DNA of 64,000 nt from Mantamonas sphyraenae (taxonomy: Eukaryota > CRuMs > Mantamonadidae). Each line of letters begins with the position of its first letter. Position 1 is the stretch's first letter. The position numbers and the translations under genes were made by a program. This document shows, piece by piece, positions 51,122 through 60,984 of the stretch. The stretch covers positions 248,001 to 312,000 of the forward strand of contig JAPMXV010000006.1 of assembly GCA_026936335.1 (NCBI GenBank). The letters are read 5' to 3'. Under the pieces are notes generated by a model. That model worked only from the letters and a program-made list of their open reading frames with translations. It made no database searches and was not told where the DNA came from.

Positions 51122-53668
51122 TCATTCGGGACCAAAGGAGTCATCGCCAGAGAACGAGTCCAGGGTGGACGACAATGCATCGTGTTCTCCCATCCTGGCC
51201 AAAATGGGCGAAAACACTGCACTGCTGTCGTGCTGTTGCTGTTGTTGTTGTTGTTGCGATGCCTGCTGGACCTTGTCCTGTGGCGATGACATCCCTGCAT
51301 CGCGTTCTGCATCCTCTGTGTGTTTGTGTTTGTGTTGCTTGTCCACCCCCTCGTCATCGTCCTCCTCGTCCCCTCCATCGTGACTGTGGGCTGCAAACGG
51401 ATTGTCCGGCTGTGCCCACCGACGTGGAGACCTGCCCATCATGTTGCCCGTCACACTTCCTGCTGCTGCCCCACTGCCAAACAGTCGCATCCGTGTGCTG
51501 GGCGACGAGGTCGTCGTCGTCGTCGTCGCTGCACCGGCCCCTCCTGCCGCTGCTCCAACGCCACCAAACTTGGCTTGCAACGCTGCCAATTGTGCTGCCT
51601 GCTGCTCCCGCTGACGTTCGCGCAGCCTGTCCAGTGTGGCTGTGGCTGGCGATTGTTGCACGTATCCTGTGTCACCGCCTGCAAGCACACCGCCGTTCCC
51701 ATGTCCTCCTTGCTGCTGCTGCTGATCGACTCTACCCCCACGCAACTTTGCCATCTGCATGTGTGCCTGCCACACCTGTCGTTCCGCCTCCATCACCGCC
51801 CGTTCGTCGTCCATCTGCAGTTGCATCTCTGTCAGCGCCGCCTCCTTGCGACGCATCTCTGCGCGTGCCTCTTCCACCGCCTGCATCTGTTCCTCCACAT
51901 ACTCCCTGTCCTGTTCCACCAGGAAGCGGGAGGTGTCTGACACCGCTCGTGCTTCACCGTCATCCTCGTCATACCCTTCACCATCCTCACCACCAAGATC
52001 GCCCTGCCGCCGCCTGCGTGCGTTGGCGTTGCCCTGCACCTGCAACGACAACTGGATGAGCTGCTCCTGTTCGCCCACCACCTTGTGGTACTCTGCCAAC
52101 TTGGCACGCAGCGCACGCACCGTGTCGCTCTCCTCACGCGCTGCCGCCTGTTGCTGCACCGTGGCATTTGCCTCCTCCTCCTCCTCCTCTGCCGCACGCA
52201 ACGCCGCCACCTGCTCCCGCAACAGCTCCAGCTTGGCCTGCATCTCATTCATGATGTCATCACGCACCATTTCAAACGGCATGTCAAACATCGCCTCCTT
52301 CAGCTGGCCCAGCTGCGTGTGTACGTCAAACTCGCTCGCACTTGCCACACTGCCCACAGACAGCACCGACGACGACAGCAACTGATGCTGTTGCTGCTGC
52401 TGCTGTTGCTGTTGCTGTTGCCTCTGTTGCTGGTGTGCATTCAGTGCCTCCTTCATCTCTGCCTGCAACTGCTGCAACGCCTGCTTCAGGTCCACGTTTT
52501 CCTCGCGCAACTCCTCCAGCTGGCCCTCGTACGCTGCCACAATCGATCGTTCAAACTCTCCGCGTGTTGTCGACGTGGAGGACGAGCCCATTCCGCGTCG
52601 TGAACCCGTCGTCGACATGCTGCTGCTGCTGCTGCTGTTCGACTTGAGCTGGTTCAAGATTTCAATGTTCGAACGCGTCTCCCGGTTCTTTTCCGACACC
52701 ATCGATTGCATCTTTTCCTTCAGCTTGTCCATGGCTCGTTCGTTCTTTCGCATCGCGTGTCGGAATTGCGTCTCTCGTCGCACCATTGTCGTGTGCTGCT
52801 TCTTGGCTTCGTCCACCTCCCGTTGCAGCTTTTGCACCTGCCTATGTCGCTTCTCTTCGATTTGCCTGCCATGCCCACGTCCAATGTGTATGTGTGAGGC
52901 TTTGTGATTCCCCTCTCCTCTCTCTCCTCTCTTCCCCGCTGGTCACTCACGTGGCTTTGATTTCCCGCGTCGCCACCTCCTGCTCCAACGCAGCAACGGT
53001 CGCCTTCAGCCGCTCCTGTGGCATAGTGTGGCGTCCATGTGTCAGCGTGTGAGCATCTCAACACACACGAGTGGCCGTGTGCATGCATCCCATGCCACGT
53101 GTGCCTCTCCTTGTGGGCTTGTGTGACCCAACACAACGTACCACCGTGCTGCTCTTGGCGCTCAACTCGCTCTCCAGCCGCTTCACAATGCTCTGTGTCT
53201 CCTCCCATCGTTCCAGATCTTTCTGACGCTGCTGCACCAGTTCATGGACACAGTTGACCACCGCCACCATGTGCTGTGCGCCGTACTGTTCGCCAGCGGC
53301 GTGTCGGAAGGGTTTGCCAAAGCCGAACGCGCCCAGCGTGTTGTTCAGGTACGCCATGCTGTTCGCCAGGTTGGACACATTGGCGTACTCGTCAGACTCC
53401 ACAGAACTGCCACCCTGCGGATACATGTTCTCTTGTTCCGCAAGCGCGTTCGACAGGTCATACTTGCCCTGCGTGCACACGTGCGGCCCCAACCTGTCAG
53501 TTCGCCGGATTCCCGCGCGCCAAAATTACGCCCCCTCGCCCCCCCCCCCTTCCCCTTCAAAACCACCTCCCACACACATACCCCTTTCTTGGCCGTGTCC
53601 ACAAAGCTGGATTGCAGGTACAGCGACAAGTCCGTCTCTTCGGCCTCACCAAACAAGTCGTGGGACAT
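51122..53668 (-). CDS. SSX2IP: SSX2IP/ADIP (Msd1)-like coiled-coil protein, four exons
   Basis: Exons are 53668-53582, 53468-53142, 53015-52951 and 52865-51122 (740 residues). All joins keep phase and continue the coiled coil. The N-terminal 150 residues carry the ADIP-family pattern: NSMAYLNNTLGAFGFGKPF (as YINQxLxxLGFPxP), VVNCVHELVQQRQKDLERWEE and RLESEL. Long coiled coils with Gln runs follow (residues about 150-560), then a Ser/Asp-rich tail ending DSFGPE. In vertebrates and fission yeast this family anchors microtubules at centrosomes and spindle poles and helps ciliogenesis. The tail is much longer than usual. The stop codon shares bases with a possible BBS1 start. Confidence 0.72.
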
Positions 53669-53728
53669 TCCTGGATGGGGAGGTTTTTCTTTTGGCCGCC
53701 TGACCGCACAACCCTCAGCCTTGCTTGT

Positions 53729-55225
53729 TCACACTGCATCTGGATGCACACGGAGCAACATGCGTTCGAACCGGCGATGGAGTATTCTGTTGGACGTCTG
53801 CTCTGAGGAGGGTTCCAGCATGAGGTTGTGGAGAACCACCCATGTCTTGGTTGCCGTCTCCTTGTCCATGGCTCGCACTGACCTCTCCAGCTTGTCGTGT
53901 GGCCATGTCATCATCACTTGCACACGCATGCGGAGATCGGCGTCGTCTTTGGGTGCCACGGATACCTGGCTCCCCGAGGAGCCAAACCGGAAGTTGTTGA
54001 CGCGTTGCAACTGACGATGGCAGAACAGATCTCTGTGTCCTGGACACATGCCAAGCTTGGAAAGGCTCACCTCATCGTCGTCCAGTTGCTTACCGTTGAA
54101 GGTGAGGCGTTGTTGACCTGCCGGGATGCGTGCGTGGGGATGTTCCTCGATGCGTCGCTTCAGGGTGCCGACGTTGTCCCTCAGGCTGATCTCCACCCAG
54201 AATGACTTGCCATGGAGCAGGTTGATGCACACGGCAAAGTTGGGATGCATGACATCGTCTGCATGCTCCTTTGCCTTTTCCATCCGCGTTTCCAGTTGCT
54301 GGGCAAACAGATCGCCCGTTTCCACGCGTGTCTCCATCCTGTCCAGTCTCTGGGCCACATCCTTGCCCTCAGCCACGAGGGTGTTCACCTCCTGCTCTGT
54401 GCGTTCGACCTGCGCCCGCATCGACAGCATGTGGGACACGTGTGCCCGATCAAACCCGATGTTGCTGTTTCTCTCCAGCTCACGATGGCGGTTGTACACC
54501 TGTATGCGTGTGGCACGGATGGCGTCGTCCAATCGTCGTCTGTCCTGCTGCAGCGCCTCGATCAGCTGCCGCACCTCGCCCGCATCCTCGTCAAAGTTTG
54601 CACGCATGTGTTCCTCCAGGTGATTTGTGTGGAGCATGCTGAGGAGAACCATCAGCACAAATGCACCGTACACACCCACGCCGAAGCGTAGCATCATGGA
54701 CGAGTGCCACGCCTGAACCAGCCTTGCCTCCCCACGCCGAACCGCTCGAAAGCACCAAATCTCCATGCGGCTCATGAGACTCAACGATGCCCAGTAACGT
54801 CGTTCTTTCTCCGCATCGTGCGCGTCTCGTCGCATCTTGAGCTCCTCGTGCACCTGGTGCCTGCTGTTCAGCCATGTGGCCAGCTCCCTGCGCTTTGCAT
54901 CCACCACTTCAATGAGACCATCGGTCCGATGTTGTTCCTCCTCCGTGCAATCATCGTCCACAGCCTGGATGGCCTGCAATGCCTCCAGCTCAGCAACCAC
55001 GTCATCGTACTGGGCCTGCTTCGCTCGCACTTCCGCATCCATCGCCTGAGCCTGATGCTCCAATGACACCATTCGATCCGCGTTCATCTGAGTGTGTTGT
55101 TCAGCCGTGATGATGGTGGCCGGTGGGTCGCACTTTCGTGGCGGTGCCGTCTCCGTTGTCTCTCCACCGCTGCTGCTGCTGCTGGATGCCGACAATGAGC
55201 TCTTTTGGTTGGCAGACAATGTCAT
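53729..55225 (-). CDS. Membrane-spanning coiled-coil protein with internal ubiquitin-like domain
   Basis: A single exon of 498 residues. A Ser/Thr-rich start leads to a coiled coil (MDAEVRAKQAQYDDVVAELE), then one strong helix (FGVGVYGAFVLMVLLSMLH, near residue 175-195). A second coiled coil runs to about 330. Residues about 335-410 read as a ubiquitin-like fold: NFAVCINLLHGKSFWVEISL, TLKRRIEEHPHARIPAGQQR, LTFNGKQLDDDEVSLSKLG; the IP..QQRL.F.GK.L pattern is that of ubiquitin. The C-terminal 60 residues are helical (KTWVVLHNLMLEPSS), possibly PUB-like, but this is weak. No known protein with this order comes to mind. Function unknown. Confidence 0.7.
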   Translation of the reverse strand: MTLSANQKSSLSASSSSSSGGETTETAPPRKCDPPATIITAEQHTQMNADRMVSLEHQAQAMDAEVRAKQAQYDDVVAELEALQAIQAVDDDCTEEEQHRTDGLIEVVDAKRRELATWLNSRHQVHEELKMRRDAHDAEKERRYWASLSLMSRMEIWCFRAVRRGEARLVQAWHSSMMLRFGVGVYGAFVLMVLLSMLHTNHLEEHMRANFDEDAGEVRQLIEALQQDRRRLDDAIRATRIQVYNRHRELERNSNIGFDRAHVSHMLSMRAQVERTEQEVNTLVAEGKDVAQRLDRMETRVETGDLFAQQLETRMEKAKEHADDVMHPNFAVCINLLHGKSFWVEISLRDNVGTLKRRIEEHPHARIPAGQQRLTFNGKQLDDDEVSLSKLGMCPGHRDLFCHRQLQRVNNFRFGSSGSQVSVAPKDDADLRMRVQVMMTWPHDKLERSVRAMDKETATKTWVVLHNLMLEPSSEQTSNRILHRRFERMLLRVHPDAV

Positions 55226-55435
55226 TGTGTGATGGGATTGTATTTGTGCCGGGAGGTTTCAAGTTGTCGTGGTGGGCGCACGTGTTGCACAGCCCACACA
55301 CCGATTTCGGGGCTTGACGTCATCGCGCCGCATCTGGCTCCTCCGGCTGCGCACGGCAAGTCGGCCCCAGATGCAAAAGTGAACGGCATCATGGTGACCC
55401 CACGAGTAGCACCACGACTCATGTTGATGTTTGCA
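55226..55435. promoter_or_regulatory. Intergenic region with TGACGTCA palindrome
   Basis: A 210-bp gap between two minus-strand genes, the widest in the seven-gene run. A perfect TGACGTCA lies at 55315-55322, 90-97 bp upstream of the Ubl-protein ATG. It may be a bZIP-bound promoter element. Confidence 0.4.
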
Positions 55436-57010
55436 TCAAATGTGCAATTGTGTCCTGACTTCAAGGAAGCGCATGACATCTCGAGCCAGCCGTTCGACGG
55501 CGCCTTCCGCGTCGCCATCCTCCAGTTCCCACACAAAGCCACCAAGGACGGCCCTGCGCAGACTACGTGTGTGCTCATCCTTGTGCTTGCGCAACGCACG
55601 TCCCAAATCCATCCAGATGTGTGTGTGGTCCAGGTTCTCGTAACGGATGCACATCACCCAGCTGCCCACCTGCTGGACTGCACGTGCATAGCGAGCACTG
55701 CTGGCAAGGGGCACCGTGCCGTCTCCTGCGCCGTGAAGGAGCAGCGTGGGTGGCAGCTGGCGTTCGTTGCTGGCCGAGGATGCGTCGGTAGCCAAGATTC
55801 GCAGCACTGTGGTGGGAGACCAGACGCCAAACTCTTCCAACCCATGCATGGTCTCTGTCATGGGACTGATTTCGGCCAAGCCACGCCAGGCCTCGTGTTC
55901 CCTGTGCTCCAGCAGGTGGTAGGGGCCACACATGCCCACAAAGCCTGCGATTTGTCCCACTCGCCACCACTGCTGCTGACAATGCGACAGGGCCAGCAAA
56001 CGCGACCCTGTGCGGTGCACATCACTGTCTCGCACCACATCCTGTCGTTCCATCAGGGCCTCCCAGGCAGCCTCCAACTCTTCGAGTTTGGCGGTGTGGT
56101 GTGCCACCTGATACGGGTGTGGCAGCGATGCATGCTTCTTCAACTGTGCCACATGCTTTTCGTACTGTGCTCGCAGCTCCGTGCGCTCCACAAGCATCTC
56201 CTTGCGCTGTGCTCGGTGCCGTTCTGCCGCAAGCTTGTGTGTGAGCAGCGTACTGACCAGATGGGATCCACTGCTGTGACCCACGAGAAAGACATTGTTG
56301 GGGTCGCCCCCGTAGAGGTGGATGTTCTCAAACGTCCATTGGATGGCCGCGTTCACGTCGTGCAGGATCTCGTGGATGCGTGCCGGGTGCATACAGAACT
56401 GGGGCACCACAAAGAGCATGTGACGACGCCGTACACCCAGTCCCAACTCTGCATACAGCCATTTGTTGCCATTCTTCCAGGCACCCCCCTGCACAAACAC
56501 GAGCACGGGCAACCGCGGATGTTTGCCCGCCCTCGGGTTCTCCATCCATTGTTGCGCCTGCATGGGCACATAGATATCCAGCTTCTGTGTGTTCATATGG
56601 TCCTCGTCAGAAACCCATCGAGGTGCGTCGTAGCTTGGGCTTGGCGCGAATCCCGGACTGTGCGAGGTGGAGGAAGCCGGTTTGCTCGAATTGTCGCCTT
56701 CCGCTTCGCCGTCGTCGTCGTCCTCCTGGCCCATGTCGAAGCGTTGCATGTGTTGGTGCCGCATGTGGTCGCTCAACACGGCGTAGGACACGTTTCGCAC
56801 AATCCCCGTGTGTCTGCTCCATATCCTATACGTGCGCATGGCCCGAACGGAGTTGCGCAAGATCCACACCAACTGGTTCGACGCCTCCCAAGCCACCAGC
56901 GCATACATGCGCAGCCACTGCCACACACGCACCACATGGAAACGCAGGAAGAACCACACAAAGAGCAAGGGCCGGTCGACGCCCAGGCGCCAATGAAGCG
57001 ACGACGGCAT
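55436..57010 (-). CDS. Alpha/beta hydrolase, isoprenylcysteine-methylesterase-like
   Basis: A single exon of 524 residues. One or two hydrophobic/amphipathic N-terminal helices (RPLLFVWFFLRFHVVRVW) suggest membrane attachment, as in plant ICME. The catalytic core resembles ICME-like carboxylesterases: LDIYVPMQ, VLVFVQGGAWKNGNKWLYAE, the segment IHEILHDVNAAIQWTFENI, nucleophile GHSSGSHLV, acid in LLHGAGDGTVPL and histidine in NLDHTHIWMDLG. The usual HGGAW oxyanion motif reads QGGAW. Between the nucleophile and the next core strand lies an extra helical segment of about 70 residues (from AERHRAQRKEML), probably a cap. Substrate not known; prenylcysteine or small lipid esters are possible. Confidence 0.75.
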   Translation of the reverse strand: MPSSLHWRLGVDRPLLFVWFFLRFHVVRVWQWLRMYALVAWEASNQLVWILRNSVRAMRTYRIWSRHTGIVRNVSYAVLSDHMRHQHMQRFDMGQEDDDDGEAEGDNSSKPASSTSHSPGFAPSPSYDAPRWVSDEDHMNTQKLDIYVPMQAQQWMENPRAGKHPRLPVLVFVQGGAWKNGNKWLYAELGLGVRRRHMLFVVPQFCMHPARIHEILHDVNAAIQWTFENIHLYGGDPNNVFLVGHSSGSHLVSTLLTHKLAAERHRAQRKEMLVERTELRAQYEKHVAQLKKHASLPHPYQVAHHTAKLEELEAAWEALMERQDVVRDSDVHRTGSRLLALSHCQQQWWRVGQIAGFVGMCGPYHLLEHREHEAWRGLAEISPMTETMHGLEEFGVWSPTTVLRILATDASSASNERQLPPTLLLHGAGDGTVPLASSARYARAVQQVGSWVMCIRYENLDHTHIWMDLGRALRKHKDEHTRSLRRAVLGGFVWELEDGDAEGAVERLARDVMRFLEVRTQLHI

Positions 57011-57072
57011 GATGTTTGTGTTGCAGTGTATGTATTGTATTGTGTGTGTGAATGCAATGCAATGTTGAAGGA

Positions 57073-58049
57073 TCAGCCCTCCTTGGGGGTGGTGAGTTCA
57101 GAGAGGTGATCAAAGAGGATGACACTGTCCGGGATGGACCCCTTGAACGAGGGTGCATCGGGATGGTGAAAGTTCAGGAGGTCCTGTGCAACGCCACGAT
57201 AGGCCACAAAGGGAAGGTGACGGAAGAGGTGGGCAGTCACCAATTCACTGCACTCCACATGGGCCACAGGGTCGATCTGACGCACAATCGACGCACGGCC
57301 CACGGTTGTGTCACAGTACAATGATCGCTGTGGCGGCGCAGGATGGGTGAGTGGCATGTGGGTGTAAGCAGACGCTGTGTTGGTGTTGGGAGTGGTCGCC
57401 TGTGGAACCCTCCCCCCCCTCTTTCAGCACACTTACGTAGCTGGGGATGCCTGCGCCGCGTGAGAACAGTCCCGCGTTGCGAAAGAGGGCGTGCAGCTGG
57501 GCCTGCTGGGCGTCGTCGTCGCATTGTGTGATGAGATAGACGTTGCAGGAGGCAATGAGTTGATATACAATGTTGAGCACGTCCTCATCGAGCTCAAACT
57601 CTCCGTTGGAGTTGTTTCGCACCAGGAGCAGCTGCAGCAGAGGAGGCCTGGATGTGAGTTGCCACTTCCCCACGTGGTAGCGTGCACAGACACACACACG
57701 CACACACACACACTGAGTGTGTGACCGATACTCCATCCCACTCACATTGTTGGTGGTCAGCGTCACACGCGAGCGTTGTGAGCTGGAAACAAGGCGTGCC
57801 AACAGGGGGCCGGACGAGGCCAGCGAGGCAGCAGCGGAAGACGAAGCACCGGAGCCTGCCTCACGCCCTCCACGTCCCCCTGCGTTGGGGGTGGCCAATG
57901 CACCGCCACGTGAGGCGTTGTTGCGTCCACCTCGGCGTCCAGGTCGCTGTGGGGCAGGACACACAGGTGGAGGGAAAATGGGGGTTTGCGGTGAGTTTTC
58001 TCCTCGTGGTCGACCACACACACACACATTCACACATGCACACACGTTA

Positions 58050-58098
<49 letters not shown>

Positions 58099-58406
58099 AA
58101 CACCACATCCGGGTGGGTGAGGGAATGGGGTTGTGAAGAACATACACGACGGCGTGCAAAGAAGAGGCGATGTACAAGGAAGCCCAGGCCGAGGACAGAG
58201 GCAACGAGCCAAAACAGGCGCTTGACCATGGCGATTTCGTTGTTCTGACGTGCCAGAACACCCATGGAGGCACGTTTGACTGCCGGATCGGTGCCGGCAA
58301 AGAAGGCAGCCGACTCCACAGGGTCCAACACAATCATGAGCCATCGAGGCACATGCTCACGCACTGTGTGGGCCAATGCCAGCAGTTGCTGGGTTGTGGA
58401 CGACAT
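57073..58406 (-). CDS. PEX22: PEX22, peroxisomal membrane anchor of the PEX4 ubiquitin-conjugating enzyme, four exons
   Basis: Exons are 58406-58146, 57946-57746, 57631-57437 and 57327-57073 (303 residues); all introns are in phase 0. The N-terminal exon carries one membrane helix (LFWLVASVLGLGFLVHRLFF). A Gly/Ala/Ser linker precedes the folded domain: SRVTLTTNN, DVLNIVYQLIASCNVYLITQ, LHALFRNAGLFSRGAG, LYCDTTVGRASIVRQIDP and VECSELVTAHLFRHLPFV. This order matches plant PEX22 (strand, LYL, then GRSSFVRQLEP). PEX22 holds and activates PEX4, which monoubiquitinates PEX5 for recycling. The third exon begins at an internal CAG acceptor that restores the frame. Intron 1 contains a (GT)n run of about 20 units on the sense strand. 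Confidence 0.82.
58051..58092. repeat. (CA)21 microsatellite in PEX22 intron 1
   Basis: Longest pure dinucleotide run in the window. Confidence 0.9.
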
Positions 58407-58490
58407 CTCTCTCACACACTCTCTCCCTGCTGCAAACAGGCACAAGAAGAGATGGATTGGAGGCAACTGTGCACACCTACAGCTGTAGCT

Positions 58491-59395
58491 CTATTGCTTC
58501 GATCCATCCACACTGTTGCTGGTCACGTTCACCGTCGTCACGCCTGTCTGGTCGTCGGAAGCCCGCGTGGTGTCGTCGACGGACGTGGAGGAAGCCTGCT
58601 GTGGCTTCTCCTCCTCTGCCTGTTCCTCCTTTCCTTCCTCACGCCCATGCCTATCCTTGTGGCGTCGTGGACTATGATGACGATGATGTCGATGCCGCCT
58701 GCTGCTGCTGGTGGTGGTGGTGCTTCTGTGATGATGATGGTGGTGCTCTTTCCTCCTTCGCTTCTTGCTATGTCGCCTGCGCTTGCCTTCACTCTCGCTG
58801 CCACTACTGTTGCTGTCGACACTGTCTCCTCCTTCTCCATTTCCGTCATGGTGATCATCATCTGTGCGACTGCGCTTTCGTTCTTCCCTCTTTCGCCTCC
58901 TGCGTTCCCTTCGTTCTCGTCTCCTCTCCTTCCTCGCCCTCCTTCGCGCCCTTCGTTCCTCCTTGCTCTCCTTCCGCTCCCGAGCCTCCTCGGCAGCCTT
59001 GTACGCTGCCAGTGCGGCCATGCTCACTTCTCCGCCCCCTTCCTCGTCCGACGACGATTCCGACGACGTCGAGCTCACGTCGCACTCGTCTTCCGGCGCA
59101 AGCGGCGTCAGCCGGATGTGGTTTCGGCACTCGTGCGTCAGATGTCCGACTGTCCCCATCCCCCCCCCCCCCAAGCATACAAACACACACGTGTGTGATC
59201 ACAAGATGTGTGCATGTGTGTGAGTGAGTGTGAGTGAGTGTGAGTGTGCCTGTGTGAGGGAAGGTCTCCCAGTTTCCGCCTCCTGTGTGGTCACTCACAG
59301 CCATTGCAGCGTCTGCACGTGCCCTTCCGTGCATCCTCCTCCTTGACAGCCACACCCAGGTTTCCCTTGAGCACAGCATTGGCTGGGGTGGTCAT
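58491..59395 (-). CDS. ZCCHC10: ZCCHC10-like zinc-knuckle protein, two exons
   Basis: Exons are 59395-59299 and 59149-58491 (251 residues). The splice rebuilds one zinc knuckle: TCRRCNGFGHLTHECRN (C-x2-C-x4-H-x4-C), as in human ZCCHC10 (CQKC...GHWTYEC). After an acidic Ser segment comes a very basic Arg/Lys/Glu coiled stretch (RRARRRARKERRRERRER), then SR/His-rich repeats including six His in a row, and an acidic tail ending VDGSKQ. Likely a nuclear RNA-binding or splicing-associated protein. The intron has a 12-base poly-C run on the plus strand (59161-59172). Confidence 0.75.
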
Positions 59396-59399
59396 GGTT

Positions 59400-59421
59400 G
59401 GGTTGGGTTGGGTGGGTTGGG
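59400..59421 (+). other. G-quadruplex-type motif just upstream of the ZCCHC10-like ATG
   Basis: Five GGG runs with 1-2 nt T loops (59400-59402, 59405-59407, 59410-59412, 59414-59416, 59419-59421) on the plus strand, beginning 5 bp before the minus-strand start codon. The G-rich strand is the template for this gene. Confidence 0.6.
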
Positions 59422-59471
59422 TGCAGCATTTCATTTTTGGCGCATTGGCACATTTGGCACACACACCTGAA

Positions 59472-60770
59472 TCAATCATGCTTGGCCTTCTTGGGTGTCT
59501 TCTTGTTTGTAGCTTTGCTCTTGCTTGTCTTTCCCTCCTGCTTGTCGCCTTTGCTGTCCTTGAGGCCGCTGGCTTCGGCAGCCGTCTTTGCCGGCACCTT
59601 GCCCGTGCGCACAGGCTTCTTCTGCAGTCCCATGATGCGCAGAAGCATGCGTGCAATCTCGGCGCCCCACATAACGTTGAGGAGATTGAGGAAAATGGCG
59701 GCGGCAATGCAGATGGAGGCCTGCAGCGGGGTGGTCTCCAGGTGAGCGATCAGCACAGCGAGCAAACGCGGCATCGCAAAGATGCCGTAGTACCAGCGCA
59801 CCACAAAGAACATGGTGGCAAACAACAGGTTGTTCAACATGGTCAGCACACTGGCGTCGCTGATGCCAAGTTGCTTGAACAGCAGGCGCAGGTCAAGGAA
59901 CACGGTGGACAGCTCGTACGTCAGGAAGCGGATGCCCCACGCCTGCATAAACGGCGTCAGCAGGGAGCCAAACGCAAGGCTTGCAGCAATCGAATGCAGC
60001 AGATATGGCACCTGTGAGTCATCCACGCGCACATAGCACCGGTCCGCACGTGTGTCAGGCTCTGTGTGTGTGTGTACAGGAGGAATCTGGGGGCGCGGAG
60101 GGGAAATAGGAAAAGCACTCTCAACACGTACGCCAAACACGTCGAAATGCAGGCAGCACATGACAAAGTCAAAGGAGAAAAACGCCACAGTGATGCAAAT
60201 GACAAAGATGGCACGGTGACTCGTGCCCAGGATGGGGTCTATGTTGTGTGTGTGTGAAGTGTGAAGTGTGTGTCAGCGCTTGCCCGTTGCTCTTGGGTGC
60301 TCCCTCATTGGACCACACACGTACCCATGCTGCGCTCGGGTTCGGCCCACAGCAAGGCCAGGGCACTGAAGCCAACGAGGGAGGAGTGGACAATGGCAGG
60401 GATGTTGACATCCCACAGCACACGGTCCTTCTGGCGGGTCAGGCCTGCGTAGGATCGCGACAGCAGTGGCGACAGCAGACCCGAAGCCAGGTAGATCAAC
60501 CAGAACACCACATGCCAACCAGCAAGCACCCTGTCATTGAAATGGTGTGATTGTGTCAGGTGGTGAAAAGCAGAGGGGTGGTGATGGAGGGGGGCCAACT
60601 CACTTGACGTATCCGTGCTCGGCCACCAAGGCTGCTCCCATGTCGAGGTAGGGCAGTACAAGGTCCGACCATTGTTGCAAGTACGGGGACACCATTGGCT
60701 CAACGGGGTCCAGCAGAGTGAGCCGGAACTGCGACATCTGGTCCAGAGGCAAGCCCTTCAGAAACTCCAT
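59472..60770 (-). CDS. TLC (TRAM-LAG1-CLN8) domain membrane protein, four exons
   Basis: Exons are 60770-60604, 60530-60325, 60238-60132 and 60011-59472 (339 residues). The predicted helices are GWHVVFWLIYLASGLLSPLL, IVHSSLVGFSALALLW, FVICITVAFFSFDFVMCCL, YLLHSIAASLAFGSLLTPF, NLLFATMFFVVRWYYGI and ICIAAAIFLNLLNVMW, six or seven in all. The segment DPILGTSHRAIFVICITVAFFSFDF matches the TLC signature (D.I.G.S ... GFF.YD); it is given here in part only. ELSTVFLDLRLLFKQLG is typical of TLCD4/TMEM56-type members. The paired histidines that mark ceramide synthases are not seen, so a lipid-membrane role other than ceramide synthesis is more likely. The tail is Lys-rich and probably cytosolic. Confidence 0.78.
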
Positions 60771-60984
60771 CCTGTGAATTTTCGCTGCATGCCACTGCGC
60801 ATGGCACATCACATGCACCACATGGCGTCACATGGCGTCGTGCATGATGCGTGGGATGATGACGCAAGATATCCCTCCATGGCGGCTCCATGCGCCATCG
60901 CATCCAGCAAGGTTCAAACAAACACCACAGCCACACACAGCATCCCCCACCACCACCACACACACACACACACACATCCGCGCC

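Noticed and set aside
57642-57652. An alternative PEX22 acceptor CATCCAG before exon 3
   Set aside because: It would put the conserved LLLVRNN ... YLITQ sequence out of frame; the CAG at 57632-57634 restores phase 0.
58051-58092. Telomeric or satellite array
   Set aside because: Simple (CA)n microsatellite inside an intron, single locus.
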